64,000 nucleotides of DNA from Portulaca oleracea (GCA_029582165.1 CM055877.1:25046355-25110354); one strand, 5' to 3'; numbered from the stretch's first letter, positions 46,301 through 58,500 are shown. Translations and numbers: made by a program. The notes: generated by a model from the sequence alone, not told the origin.

Positions 46301-47461
46301 GTATATGGAACAACCCAAAGGGTTTGTTGTTGAAGGTCAAGAAAAGAAAGTTTGTAAACTTATAAGGTCCTTATATGGACTTAAGCAAGCACCTAAGCAA
46401 TGGCATCAAAAATTTGATGAAGTAGTGCTTTCAAGTGGTTATAAGATCAATGAATCGGATAAGTGCATATACTCTAAGTTTGAGAATGGAAAAGGGGTGA
46501 TTATATGCCTATACGTTGATGACATGTTGATCTTTGGGGCCGACACAGAACAAGTTAATAAGACCAAAGAATTTCTATCCTCAAAGTTCTCTATGAAGGA
46601 CATGGGTGAAGCGGATGTAATTCTTGGTATTAAGATCATTAGAAATAATGATAAGATAAGTTTATCTCAAGAGCATTACATTGAGAAAGTATTGAACAAG
46701 TTTGGAAGTGATAAGTTATATCCAGCTGTAACTCCATATGATTCAAGTAAGAAACTAGAGAAAAATTTGGGTTCTCTGGTTAATCAACTTGAGTATGCTA
46801 AGTTGATTGGAAGTCTCATATATGCTATGACAAGTACAAGGCCAGACATTGCTTATGCAATTGGCATGTTAAGTAGGTTTACAAGTAATCCGAGTAATAT
46901 GCATTGGTTTGCAATTCGGAGAGTATTAAGATATTTAGTTGGTACTAAAAGTTATCAACTCACATATAAAGGAGAACCTTCGGTATTAGAAGGATACTCG
47001 GACGCGAGTTGGATTAATAAAGGAGATTTCTCCTCTACCAGTGGATGGGTGTTCCTTTTAGGAGTGGAGCAGTTTCTTGGGGTTCTAAGAAACAAGCTAA
47101 CATAGCGGACTCCACTATGTCTTCGGAATTAGTGGCATTATATGCTGCTTGTAAGGAAGCAGAATGGTTAAGGAACTTATTATTGGAAATACCGGTTTGG
47201 TATAAGCCAATGGCTCCTATCTCAATTCATTGTGATACCAAGTCTACTCTTGATGTTGTATATAGTCATGTCTACAATGGCAAGTCAAGGCATATTGGTA
47301 TAAGACATGCTTATGTACATCAACTTATAAGGGATGGAGTAGTGACTCTAAGTTATGTCAAATCAAAAGAAAACATAGCCGATTCTTTAACTAAAGGATT
47401 GACTAAAGATTTGATAATAAGTACTTCAAAGGGGATGGGTTGTAGCTCAAAGTACTACTAA
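43397..47461 (+). pseudogene. Copia gag-pol polyprotein with three nonsense codons and two frameshifts
   Basis: Gag starts MASLRDMSRNFQKLERFEGV at 43397. Zinc knuckle CWECGKPRHTKREC is near 44223; protease motif WYIDSGASRH near 44397; integrase has HARLGHVNFSKL with a downstream CxxC (CKTCM), then FIDDYSRYCQVY, LRSDRGGEY and a conserved E in AERKNRTLKEM; RT has MDVKTTFINGELEEEVYMEQ and YVDDMLIFG; RNase H has SELVALYAACKEAEWLR. Lesions: TGA at 43724-43726 within CR-CILNGMSD, a frameshift near 44510, TGA at 45324-45326, TAA at 46077-46079 (expected Lys), and a frameshift near 47065 in FLLGGGAVSW. All domains are otherwise well conserved, so decay is recent. Confidence 0.95.
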
Positions 47462-48050
47462 TCACAACAAAGACTCGACTTTACGAATTGGAATATCACC
47501 AATTTCTAAAGTTCAAATGAGTACGGAGTTGCTTAAATTAGTAGGAAGCATCGTTTTTATCCCAAAGTCAAGTGATGCTTAGAAATCTGTAATGATAAGA
47601 GGATGAGTATTAGTACTCTTAATAGACTTTATGGAAAGCCTAATTACAGGGGTAGTATAGTTACAAAGTCTACCTATGTAAGTGTAATGTGTGGCCGCAT
47701 AAAGGAACTATGAGCTAAAGTTCCGAAACACTTATGAAGGATAAGGACACAAGGCAGGATAATAGTGTCAAAGTAGTTACACTCAAGATTTAAAAATATA
47801 TGTGTGTTATGAGTATAGTTGATCAATATAAATCCAAAGTTCAAAGCTATGTCTACTTTGTGATTTAGATTCAATTTTGGCTCATATACACTAATTGAAA
47901 AGTTCAAAGAGTAATCTACTTTTCATTAGGCATATGTTTTAAGGATTCTCTAGTGATTATAAGTTAAGGTATATCTCAAATAGCGGGGGTATAAGCTCCT
48001 TAAGTAAAGTTATTTCAAGGGTTTTACATACTCTTGAAATAGCGGGGGAT

Positions 48051-48773
48051 TGTTGGAAATATTTCAAGAGTATAAGACAATTATATAGCCTAAAGAATAA
48101 AGTATATTAAGTATAAGGATCATATATAAGTGAAACAATAAGAATATGATCAACACGGGTGAAACAGGAAGCAACACGGGTCGTGTTGCCTTCCAGAGAG
48201 CAAGGAAAGAATTCCTGGGCTCAACACGGGTCGTGTTGATCCAATACGGACCGTGTTGATTCAACACGGGTCGTGTTGAAGGCCAGAATTGTTTTAATTG
48301 CTAACGGCTTTATGATTTTGTGTAATTAGTGCTTGATATCGTTATTAAGCATGATTATTATGAGATTGCAACAGCTATATGACTTGACTTGGTCAAGGTC
48401 ATATTAAGGGTATAATCTCATCATTAAGGCTCTTGATTACCCTTTGACTAGGGTATCCTAAGTGGGTGTTAATCTCCTATAAATAGGAGACATCCTAGGC
48501 TATTTGAGACACACCATTCTAAGCTAATCACAACCTCATTCTTGTCTAGACTGCAGCTATACTTGAGTGATTCAAGTGAGAATCTATTTCTTGAGTGTTA
48601 CAAGTGCTAAGTTTTATCCCTTTTAACATTTACGGTATAGTAAATAGTTCTTAAGGAAAGTGAGTTCTAGGCCACAACTCTTAGCGTTATCCAAGCGAGT
48701 TTGCAAATAAATAGATTGTTTGCAAATATATAATATTCAATTCAATAGATTGTTTACTCCCTTTCCTCCAACA
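48051..48773 (+). repeat. 3' LTR of the copia element, with an extra palindrome unit and inserted flank sequence
   Basis: 723 bp, 51 bp longer than the 5' LTR. One gain is an extra unit of about 20 bp in the CAACACGGGTCGTGTTG cluster (about 48220-48279). The other is near the end: where the 5' LTR has CCATTGTTCTATATACC, the 3' LTR has 49 bp that include TATAATATTCAATTCAATAG, a sequence that also directly follows the LTR in the flanking DNA. Confidence 0.93.
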
Positions 48774-49070
48774 TATATAATATTCAATTCAATAGATTGT
48801 TTGCAAATAAATAATACCCAATTTTACCGTTTATCAATCATGAACAATGTGTATGTATACACACTTACAACATCATACAACCAAGAAAAAAGAAACACTC
48901 ACACGTACACATCATACGTACATTACCTCCTTTATCGTACAAATTCAATCCATATTTATAACTGAAATACATAAAGAATCAATAATAACAGCCATAAAAG
49001 TAAAACACACAATAGAAAACTTGTCCAAATCAATGGGATATTAAGGTGTAAATAGAGACAATAGATTAAG

Positions 49071-50720
49071 TTAGTGAACCTGAACCCAAATTCCTTTACT
49101 CGGAACATTTTGATGCACGACGAACAAGATATAGAAACCGGGTGGGGCTATATTTGCATTTTTCGGCATTTTCACTTTGACTTGATAGAGTTTTGGACCC
49201 AATGGCAACACATGTCTTATATTAGTGAGCACCAATAGTCTTTGGTTCATAGAGAAGGAATGTGTATTAAATGAAGGTCTAACCAGGGTAATCTTAACTG
49301 CAAGTGGGTTAACTTTCCCGGGTACAGAAAACTTGATAGTTTGAATTGACCCGTATCCCACTTGGGTTCTTGAAGGGGGTCCGATAATACTCGGTCGGAG
49401 CCCATTTTGGATTGGATCCAAGTACGGGGGTGAGAATGCCTCCAAACTGAGGTCAGTGGGGAAAAGTACGTCGGTGAACCTATAAAATCTGTGTGGGTTA
49501 CTGCCCCCAACTAGGACCCGCCCATCTCTCAATAGCACGGCCGTGGAGTGATACATCCGTGGGGTCGTGCTTGGGTTTTCAACCTCAAACCTTCTACCTA
49601 CCGGATTGTTCGGGTGGTAGATGACCGGAGCCAATACCGGGTCACGACCCAGCTCCCATCCGGCGGTACCCGACCCAGCCCCGTTCACGAGCAACACATC
49701 CCCGTTAGGGAGGAGGACCATGTCACCCATCACACGTGCCATGGGCATGGTCTCTAGGGTCCATGTTGGGTTCGGGTCAGTTATTTTTATTCGAGCACAC
49801 GTGTTTAACCCGGGTACGAATTGCCCTTGCATGGCCTTAGAAAACGACCGAGTTGGTGCACCCCCACACACCAACACCTCTACGACTATATTATTCCCCT
49901 CCAAACCCTGAACCGGCAACAGGACCGCTGACCCGGTACTTGGATAACTCCTCGGATCCCCGCCCGGAATAGTTGGGAGCCTCTTCACAACCCGGTTTCG
50001 TTCATAGTCAAACAAAATCGCCCGGTTGTTTGCAAAGACGAATAGGTTCCCGTCAACATGGAGAAACACAAACGGGTACAAGTTATTCTCCGCCCTAGGA
50101 TCGTACGTCTCCCTGAGGAACGGAAAATCAAAGGCCCTGTTCTGACCGGGTGATAAAAACTCGTAGTTGTACTGGTCTCGACCGCCAATAACAATGACTC
50201 GACCATCGGGTAATATGTGGTCAGTGGCGTACCACCGGCGGTTGACGAGGTGGTTGGGCTGCTCAGTCCAGTCACAGCCGCCGCAGCCGGACCGGAAGTA
50301 TCGGACGGAGCGTTCCCCATCGTTGAAGCCGCCGGTCTGGAGGAGTCGGCCGTCCGGGAGGGTGGCCCCGGAGGAGCACCACGTGTCGCTCTGGATGTTC
50401 AGGGCCCGAAACGTGTTCGCGACCGAGTCATAGGCGGCCGAGTGGGCGGTGCAGTCAGTGGTCGACACTTGGTCGTTGGGGTCCACCCGACACTGCCCGT
50501 GTGGGAGAGACAGGTTGGAGTGCCCGAAGTCAGTCCAATCGAAGATGATAACGCGATCATCATCTAACAGTTGCATGTGCATGGCAGAGATGCCTATGCT
50601 TCTTTGGAGGAGCTCCCACCTTCCGCCACCAGCTGCGGTGGCAATGCCATGGACACAAAGGATAAGCGTGATCACCCAGAGATAATACTTTAGGATGTAC
50701 CAAGACATAGTGCAGGCCAT
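49071..50720 (-). CDS. GLOX: Secreted copper-radical oxidase, aldehyde/glyoxal oxidase type (GLOX)
   Basis: Predicted to oxidise aldehydes (glyoxal-like) to acids with release of hydrogen peroxide in the cell wall space. 549 residues in one exon. The N-terminus (LKYYLWVITLILCVHGIATA) is a signal peptide, cut probably after Ala29/30; the second Met (residue 5) is an alternative start. The first part (about 50-290) is the glyoxal oxidase N-terminal beta-propeller, the last about 105 residues the galactose-oxidase C-terminal early-set domain (DUF1929). The copper and radical residues are present by comparison with galactose/glyoxal oxidase: Cys115 in SDTWCSSGATLPDG and Tyr164 in RRWYATDHILPDG (thioether pair), Tyr390-His391 in RMYHSTAVLL, and His487 in THSFSM. 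Paired cysteines (C77/C90, C146/C149) suit a secreted protein. The gene looks intact. The copia element lies about 300 bp beyond its stop in converging orientation. Confidence 0.93.
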   Translation of the reverse strand: MACTMSWYILKYYLWVITLILCVHGIATAAGGGRWELLQRSIGISAMHMQLLDDDRVIIFDWTDFGHSNLSLPHGQCRVDPNDQVSTTDCTAHSAAYDSVANTFRALNIQSDTWCSSGATLPDGRLLQTGGFNDGERSVRYFRSGCGGCDWTEQPNHLVNRRWYATDHILPDGRVIVIGGRDQYNYEFLSPGQNRAFDFPFLRETYDPRAENNLYPFVFLHVDGNLFVFANNRAILFDYERNRVVKRLPTIPGGDPRSYPSTGSAVLLPVQGLEGNNIVVEVLVCGGAPTRSFSKAMQGQFVPGLNTCARIKITDPNPTWTLETMPMARVMGDMVLLPNGDVLLVNGAGSGTAGWELGRDPVLAPVIYHPNNPVGRRFEVENPSTTPRMYHSTAVLLRDGRVLVGGSNPHRFYRFTDVLFPTDLSLEAFSPPYLDPIQNGLRPSIIGPPSRTQVGYGSIQTIKFSVPGKVNPLAVKITLVRPSFNTHSFSMNQRLLVLTNIRHVLPLGPKLYQVKVKMPKNANIAPPGFYILFVVHQNVPSKGIWVQVH

Positions 50721-50810
50721 GCGAGCTCTAAGGAGAAAGAAATGTGGGTTCCAAGTAATTGATTATATTAGATAGAATTGTTTGGTGTTTGAGAATGTGT
50801 ACCTGTGTGC

Positions 50811-50818
50811 TATAAATA
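50811..50818 (-). promoter_or_regulatory. TATA-like box upstream of GLOX
   Basis: On the minus strand this reads TATTTATA, about 90 bp before the ATG at 50720, a normal distance with a leader of about 60 bp. It is an AT-rich variant of the consensus, so certainty is moderate. Confidence 0.45.
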
Positions 50819-50899
50819 AGATGGGGGAACTCACTATAGAGTGTAGATTGGCATGAAAACCTAAATGGGAGGGATTGGTATTGTCTTTCTATAGTAGGA

Positions 50900-51421
50900 A
50901 TTCCAGAAATTAATATTTAATAACGTACCTTTGTATTAGTTAATGTAGTTATTGAGTAATTGTCGATCGTGTTGTCATGCAAAAGAAGAGGGCGTATTTA
51001 AATTTGCTACTACATGAAAATTTGAGTTAAGCTAACTTTGCACAACTACTACTTTCTTGCAACTCTAATTTTCTTGAATGTTTCTAGATAACTAACCCAT
51101 CTGTTTCTTTGCTACCCTATAATATTTTTGAAAATTGTGTCAAAGTTGATATAAAATTTCATATCATTAATTTATCTAAAATAAATTACATCCGCTGAAA
51201 AGATTTAAATTTCACTTCATACGACTAATTGTTGAAACAAATTAGTTTGATTAACATATATTAATTTTGATTTTTTTTTATGCTAGAATCAATTATACGT
51301 GCACTTTTCAAATATGATAGTTGAGAAAAATCAATTATGATGGAATCTCCTTAAAATATTAAATTTTATAAAAACTTATATATCAACAAATGGGATTACT
51401 TATTGTGACAACTTCTTTGAT

Positions 51422-51471
<50 letters not shown>

Positions 51472-52230
51472 CGCTTTTCTTAAAGGTAGAATTAAGAGTA
51501 ATCATACATTTCAACTACCATAGTTGAAAATTTTCAACTATGGTAGAATCTACTAACTCCGTTTTTTTTGTCTTCTTAACTAGTTTTTTCATTTTATTTT
51601 ATGTGTCACTTTACAATCTTAATGATATAGTCATAAACAAATTACATCTACACTCACCAACTTTAATAAAAAGAGGATTTTACCATGCGCTTTTGGGAAA
51701 TATTATTTACCCTACCTAATTCACAATACATCGTACATGTAAATAAGTTACCTATTAATTCGTTCTGCTTTGTCTGTTTGGTCATTTACTTTGTGTTATG
51801 AAATACCCAACATAATCTTTGCATAAATGCTCTTCAATTCAAGGGGTCAAATTAGAGTTCAATATGTCTGAAGTCCTTATATTATCAGTATTTCTATAAT
51901 TGAAGAAAAAACATAAGTTTTGAAACTTAATATAAATTAACTATATCAGTTGTAATGAATTATTTGCAATAATGTAATTCAAAAGGTAGCAACGAAATGA
52001 GAAAAGTTAAATAAAAGAAGTTGAAAAAATCTAACAAAATGACCTTAAGGGGACTTAAATCTAAGATCTTTACAATTTTAACATTATTACCGTTAAAATA
52101 ATTTAAACTCATGAGATAAATTACATAAGTATAAACTAGTTCTTTAATCTTTTGTTGAGGGGGGGGGGGAGGCGGTTTGCCCCCACAGCCCTAATATAGC
52201 GTCATCAAATAGCCACAATGATTAATCGCT
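50900..52230. other. AT-rich gene-free DNA with (AT)n microsatellite
   Basis: No gene is seen. A pure (AT)n tract occupies about 51425-51469, and a G-run (9 G) lies near 52160. The remainder is AT-rich with no long open frame. Confidence 0.7.
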
Positions 52231-52239
52231 AAGTATAGG

Positions 52240-53990
52240 AAAGAACAAACAACCAAAAATATATGGAGAAAGAAGGAGAAAGTGTGAGTTAGAGGGGAGG
52301 AAGCACAAACTGAAACTTGCTCTCAGTTCACGATGCAAACATCCCTCCAACTATAGACAAGTATGGTCTAAAGGAGGTGTTATAGAAATTTGGAAATGGG
52401 AGAACCTACATGGCAATGAAGATGGGCAAAGAAGGAAGATATTGGTTTATGGAGTTTTGGACGTATGAAGATACAAAGAAAAGTATCTCAAAATTCATCA
52501 ACACCAATATAAGGGGCTATAAATTAAGGTTAGTATGTGGAAATAAAAACAAGATAGAGATAGGAAAGGAAGACACAAATCAAACACAATAAGTAGATTT
52601 GGTGAGGATGAAAGGGAAGTAGAATGAAAGATTCTTGGAACAGTTAGGAAGAAGTGTAATACGTGGATGGAGAAACCCATTGAATGAAGAAATAGCTGCA
52701 AAAAAAAAAAAAAAATCCTCAAAAAAAGAATTGGTGAACAGAGTAACATCATTCTCCTAATTTGGTGCAAAAGCCTTGTGGCGTTACCAACAAATAAAGC
52801 ATTGTATGAGCTAATTAACATAGTCAAGACATGATCCAATGGATAGAGGGCATATAAAGATGGGATATCTACAAGGTCTATGACTCACAAAGAGTATATG
52901 TCAAGAGTTATGGAGTACTACCCCATGGTTAGAGCCAAGAAAGTTTTTTAAAAAAACATATACAACTAGGGGAAATGGTGTATAAATAATGTTAAGCAGT
53001 GGAAGATCCACGACAATGCGAAGTACTTAGGATTCAAATATGCGTAGACATATTTGGAAGAATATAAGGTAAAATGCTATTACAAATCAATGATTGTGCA
53101 TATAGAGTGTGGATTAGGGAGTTCCATTCAACTAGTTTCAAGCAAAAATAAAAGAGAAAATCAATAGAAGAGGAGGAAAGCGGTGAAGGAGGGAATGCTA
53201 GGAGCATACATGACAGTCCAAAGAATCGTGACAGCCCAGAAAGTAAGTCACAATATTGAAGCATCAATCCAGAACCAAATAGCCAGAATCATCAAGATGA
53301 AAACAGATGCATCGAAACACTATTAACAATCCAAAAGAAAATAAACATCCATTAGAGGATGTTCAAGTAGTTTAAGAGACTTAATTTGTTAGGGAATCCG
53401 AAAGAGTTGTGTAATCAAATTGGAAAGCATTGAATGGAGAAAGAAACAAGGAAGACATATCCTTAACTAAGACACCTATGAATTAAGGAAAACCAATGAT
53501 AGGCTGGAGAACCTTGGGGAAGGTAGAACTGATGATATATTGGTTGAAGTTTGTAACACTCAAGAGAATGATAACATTGAAGAAGATGTTCACCACTAGG
53601 GTTCGAAAACACCTAAGCTACTTGTAAGATATTGAGTCACATAAATGGTAAAAGAGAACAACGCCAACTAGAGACAGTGGAGAGACAGAAAGAAACAAGT
53701 TCAAAATCAGAGAAAAAGAGAATATTAAGGATCGAAAAGGCAATTGTTCTAAATCATTATATAGGACTCATGGTTACAGGAAGCAAAAGGAAAGCTGTTA
53801 AGTGGATAGTAGAGAATCAACATGACGACAAGAAAATCAAGGTGGGGGAAAATCAAGGGAAAAAGTCTCAAAAAACATTGAAGAAGAAAGGGTGGAAGGT
53901 ATAATGTGCATAGTGACCTGGAATGTAAGCACGATTGGGTCGACTCAGAAAAGAAAGACATCAGGATTCTTATTAGTCGGGAGAATCTAA
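52240..53990 (+). pseudogene. LINE relic: ORF1 remains and start of ORF2 (endonuclease)
   Basis: Fragmentary frames at 52410-52590 (MKMGKEGRYWFMEFWTYEDT) and 53632-53904 (Lys-rich, GSKRKAVKWIVENQHDDKKI) look like ORF1 of a plant LINE. They are followed at about 53902 by MCIVTWNVSTIGSTQKRK, close to the TWNVRGLG start of the LINE apurinic-type endonuclease. Everything beyond is lost near 53990. There are many stops and frame changes. A LINE with its 5' part kept and its 3' part lost is unusual for retroposition and points to later deletion. Confidence 0.6.
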
Positions 53991-53999
53991 TGTGTTATT

Positions 54000-54554
54000 T
54001 CATGTTCATATCACATTAGCAAAAGTTTGAAATTGACATGATAAATCGTGTTTGTCATGGAGCTTGATAGAGTCCTTGACGTTATTTTGGATAAGGCCTT
54101 CTATGATTGTTGCGTTTTACACCTTTCACTCTCTTTCTTCCTAGTTTCATCACACAACTTGGTAACAACTTAACTTGTTGTGTTCAATATCTCTACCATT
54201 GTATTCATGTACTTCTCATAGTACGCTTCAATGTTTTCATAAATGGGTTGAACATAATGAGGTAGCTGTATGGCTAGCTCATGAACAGTTTAGATGTTTT
54301 GGAATGTCACAGATATGGGTGAGCTTTCATATCTAGCAAGATAGAGGGAGGCTTGATGGGTTCATTAATGGAGGGAGCAAATACCATACTCGATTAAGGC
54401 GTTGGTACAATAATTTAGTTATATTCCACTACTGCTTGACTGAATGAACTAAGTTATAGGAGAACCAAAAGTTGAAAAAGTTGGAAGTAAAGCCTAGGGC
54501 TTTAGTTTAGAATCAAATTACAAGTCTTCTTTGTGTTGTCCGACATCAGTTATT
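54000..54554. other. Gene-free stretch between LINE relic and CACTA end
   Basis: No recognisable coding or repeat signature; moderate AT content. Confidence 0.5.
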
Positions 54555-54650
54555 CACTACAAAAAATCATCACTTGTGCCACGAATTATGCCACGGGAAA
54601 TCTAAAATCGTTGCAATTTCTAAGTCTTACCACGGGAAAATTTAATATTG
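54555..54650 (+). mobile_element. End of a CACTA (En/Spm-type) transposon, cut by the next element
   Basis: CACTACAAAAAATCATC at 54555 is the diagnostic CACTA terminal repeat. Subterminal GCCACGAATTATGCCACGGG and CCACGGGAAAATTTAA words are the reiterated motifs usual near such ends. The sequence breaks at 54651, where TGTAGACCCC begins. The other end is not in this window. Confidence 0.75.
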
Positions 54651-55440
54651 TGTAGACCCCGAAAAATCGGTCGATGACCTTTTTCGCGGCGCTACTTAAA
54701 AGTGATTGGGAGCCGACTAGGATTGCTTAACCTTAAATAAGGTTGAACTTTTAAGAATGTTTTCGTTGGCAAGTTTAAAAAAACGAATTTAGCGCTCAAG
54801 GTTCGCTTTTAAAAAAGACAGAAAAAAAAAGACGAGACGAAAAAAAAGGGGTGAAAGACACACAGGAACCCGTCTGAGTTCATTGCGGAACCAAGACGGG
54901 TTCTTGCTGTAAAAACCCTACGGAGCGAGAAGCAAAGAGAAAAAAGAAGCAAAGAAAAGAGTGAGGAACCCGTCTGGGTTCTTGAGAACCGAGACGGATT
55001 CCTTTGACGTTAATCCCAAATTGGGTCGTAAAGAAAACCGTAAAAAGGAAAAAGAAAGTCAAAGTATGAAAATAGAGTCGCCAGTTGAATTTTAGGATAA
55101 AACAACGAACCGTTAAAAAAATAGACTCCGGCCTACGAACCCAAAGACGGATTCGGGGGTAAGGTTACGAATTCGACAATCAAAATCGTCAAACCCGCCT
55201 ATTCAAACGAATAGACTCTACTAGAATTAAATTAAAGCAAAAGAATCAAAATCGTCAAACCCGCCTATTCTTGAACTGGGCCGGCTTCCTCTTCTTTTCT
55301 TCTTTTTTTTTTCTCTTTTCTTTTCTTGGCCAATGCATGGATAGACTTTTGGATAGATTTCCGGCCAATGCATGCTCTCCATTATTTTGCTGCTGGGACC
55401 CGCCGCTTAGCCACTTGTGTGGTGGGTATGCATCCAATTT
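54651..55440. mobile_element. LTR-like start of the gypsy region, with hairpin motifs
   Basis: TGTAGACCCCGAAAAATCGG begins abruptly inside the CACTA end; TG is the expected LTR terminus. Four GAACCCGTCTGGGTTC-type motifs, in alternating orientation, lie within 54866-55001, and a fifth at 55137-55154. The inner end of the LTR could not be placed. It is probably the outer (3') LTR of the element whose pol lies at 63.3-64 kb. Confidence 0.45.
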
Positions 55441-55443
55441 TCC

Positions 55444-55450
55444 TATAAAA
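55444..55450 (+). promoter_or_regulatory. TATA box for the plant mobile domain gene
   Basis: TATAAAA in TTTTCCTATAAAAGGAGG, 117 bp before the ATG at 55561, followed by a CT-rich leader (CTTCTTCCCCTTAACTCAC, CTCTCTCTTCC) that fits a plant transcription start and 5' UTR. Confidence 0.65.
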
Positions 55451-55560
55451 GGAGGCCTCTTCTTCCCCTTAACTCACACTCCAAGCTCCTCCTTCTTATT
55501 CCTTTGCTTCTCTCTCTTCCTTGCTTCTCTCTCTTCCACTTATTTGCTAGTTAGGAAATA

Positions 55561-58500
55561 ATGGTTAGGAAAGCTAGGAATCCGCCCGTTCAACCCCATG
55601 CGGCGAACTGGGCACATGAGATGTCTTCCCGGCGAGCATGGACTCCCCGGCCCGGTTGGGAACCGTCGGAATTGGTGCCCGAACCATGGAACCACGTATG
55701 GCATAAGCATTCACATGTCCGGGTAATGTCTTCTTCTTGACTTTGCTCTTTAATTGTAGCATAAATTTGCAAGTAGAAATGTTTTATTCTAGCTTGTTGA
55801 TTTAGCTAATATTGTTGAACTAATTTACATCAATTACCCATATTGTTCAAATCGAGCTTTAGAGAACCGTGAATGATAAGCCGATCCTATTTTGAGTTAG
55901 TCCGAAAATCAAACCTGTTTGAAATATTACAAAAATTTGAGTCCATAGGAGCCCGTCTGTGATTCGGGTGGGCCGAAAAACAAAGCCCTATACTGTCTAG
56001 GATCCCGTCTGCGTAATCTTTTCACCGGGCCGAAAAGGGAGACCCAAACAGAGGAACCCGTCTGAGTTCTCTCGGATGGGCTGAAAACTGCCAGGCCCAA
56101 TTGTCTTAGGTAGGCCGAAAGGTGAGGCCCAATCTTCCAAAGAACCCGTCTGCGTTCTTAGGTGTGGGCCCAAAAGCAACAAAGCCCGCTTTTTGAGTTG
56201 GGCTGATGCGGCCCAAAGCTCGGCGCATGAACTCGTCTGGGATCTAAATGGGCGGGCCGAATAATTTTTTTTTTAGCCCCCTAATTTAGTGGAAGCTCAA
56301 CTTGACTTTTGCTAAATTAGGGATCACTTGATAGGCTGCCGTAGGGACTTGTATATTTTTTTGAATTTTTGTGGTGGATCCTCAGGAGGACTCCCTTAGG
56401 ACTGGTGGCAATATGCGGAAGCCAATCAAGGTGGTGGAGCATTTTGCAGAAGACAACTGGGCGCTTACACTTTTGGAAGAGTCAGGACTCGACCTCTTCT
56501 GGAAATGTGTTAAGGCCTGGGAACCTTGCACACCGCGGGTGATGGGACGTGCGCTTGCGGAGAGATTCTGGGATTCTACTAACATCTTCCACCTCCCAGT
56601 AGGAGAAATGGCCATAACCCCTGTTGATTTTGTGATGATTACCGGGCTACGCTGGGGTGGTCAAGACGTAGAATTCGACCCTGTTGTGCCAGACCAGGTG
56701 ATGGAACTATTAGAGCCGGTGCTCGAACGGCGCCGATTTGGTCGAAAGATGAAGCTCTCTTATGGTTCCTTCGAGGTCATCATCACGTGACTTCACTCAT
56801 ATGGATGAGTTTCAGCGTCGCTTTATTTTCCTGACATACTTCATCTCTGCCACAATGTTTGCCAATCGAGGTGATGATGTTTATTTGACCTGGATGAAGA
56901 ACCTCCTCGATCTAGAGCAAGTCATTCACGATCCGGCCAAAGCCGCTTATGCCAACTTCATTCGCCGGCGTTGGTGTACGGCACTGCATCGATGTGAACC
57001 CATTCTTCGCGCCAGAGAGTCCGCAGGAGATGAGCGGCCCGAGCATGTGGAAGGTGCTCGAGGTAATCTTCGAGACGCTTCTCTTTTATATGCTTTTCTC
57101 TCTTTTCCTATATCGTGAGTCTTGGTATTGACATATTTGCAGGTATGGGGGTACGAGTATATTAAGGGATTCGCTATCCCTACCCGACATGCCCGCATGC
57201 GTGAGCAGAATCTGGCACAAAAACTACCTCGAGCAAAGAAAGAAGCCATTTGGGAGTTTGGATGAGCTGCGCCGCATCCTGGATCACCTTGAAGAGGTAC
57301 ATTTTCATGTAATCTCTCTTGTATTTCTTTGATGCTTATGTTTCCTCTATTTGTGCAGGATGATGTTAATTGGAATGCCTGGGTTGGCTTTGCGATTCCA
57401 CAAGATTTTATCCCCTCACGAAGTGCGGCGCATAGGGATAGTACCCTGCGCTTAGTGATGGAGAGCCCGTCCGGTTGGGTCTGGAGCCTTGGTGAGAGGT
57501 TTACGAGGCAAACCCTGGGTCATGAAAGGTGGATAATACCATCAGACCCTCCTGAGACCATGAACGATCCGCGAGCCTTGCATGCCGAGGCGTTTGTAGC
57601 AGCCAAGACGGGTTCTTGGTATACTAACCATGCATCGATGGCATCGCCCGACCAATTCTGGGAGGAATGGGAACTATATCGGGACCGCCTGGCTTTTAGA
57701 AAGGTAGGGAAGAAGACCTCTGTTTATTCTTTTCATATCCCTTCTTTTACCGCCTAATGTGACCCATTCTTTGTTTGTTGCAGTTGGGGCCCTATTGCAA
57801 GGATGACGAGAAGAGCCAGAGTAACTCTGGGGACACAGTTTGTGGCTACCCGAGGGCGACCAGCGAGGACATCAAACCGGAATTAGAGAAGATCATGGGA
57901 AAGCCGGTAGGTGATTCCCCTTTTTTTCCTTGCTTAGTTGCAATTTGCTCAAACTTTGACCAATTTTCCTCATTCTGTGCAGTGGCGATGGAAACAAGCG
58001 AAGGGCTTTCTCAAGAATTACTTCACGCTTAAATGGGCTCGCGAGAAAGACCTTGCAGGTTCTGTGGTCGGGGACGCGGACGTGGATGACGATGCACAGT
58101 CTCGCCCTGTGGATCCTCCTCGCCGTTCAGATGCGCAGGTGCCTCGTGGCCGGTCGGAGCGGATTGACCCTCCTCGACATTCTTCCTTTATGGCCGACGC
58201 GAGGCGGTCTTATGGGGGTGATGGTGCTCTCCGAAGGCACGGGGAGAGGAATAGGCGGAGTACGGGTACGCCGGCGCACGATGATCGCGGGAAAGGTATC
58301 TTGCTTGAAGATAGTCATTCGACCAGTTCCCGCTACGGAGACACGGATTTTGGCCACGACTTTCAGCGGTCTGTGGAGAACAGCATATCCTCCATGTCTT
58401 TAGGTGAACAGGGGTATCAGACACAGTCTCATGATCATGGGAATTCTCGCCGGAGCCGCGGCTCTCGGCGTGGCACGCCCAGCTTCATGGTGGAGACGTG

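Larger units (their letters stand above)
42705..48773 (+). mobile_element. Complete-length Ty1/copia retrotransposon, TSD TATAT
   Basis: Two direct LTRs (42705-43376, 48051-48773), each starting TGTTGGA and ending TCCAACA, flank a gag-protease-integrase-RT-RNase H body. TATAT precedes the left LTR (42700-42704) and follows the right one (48774-48778). A polypurine tract AGCGGGGGA lies at 48041-48049. The internal order (integrase before RT) is that of copia. By eye the LTRs differ by about a dozen substitutions over about 600 comparable bases plus two indel regions, so the insertion is fairly young. The coding region has three nonsense codons and two frameshifts, so it cannot move on its own. 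Confidence 0.97.

Noticed and set aside
49548..50685. Plus-strand open frames of 69-116 codons
   Set aside because: Shadows of the GC-rich GLOX exon on the other strand.
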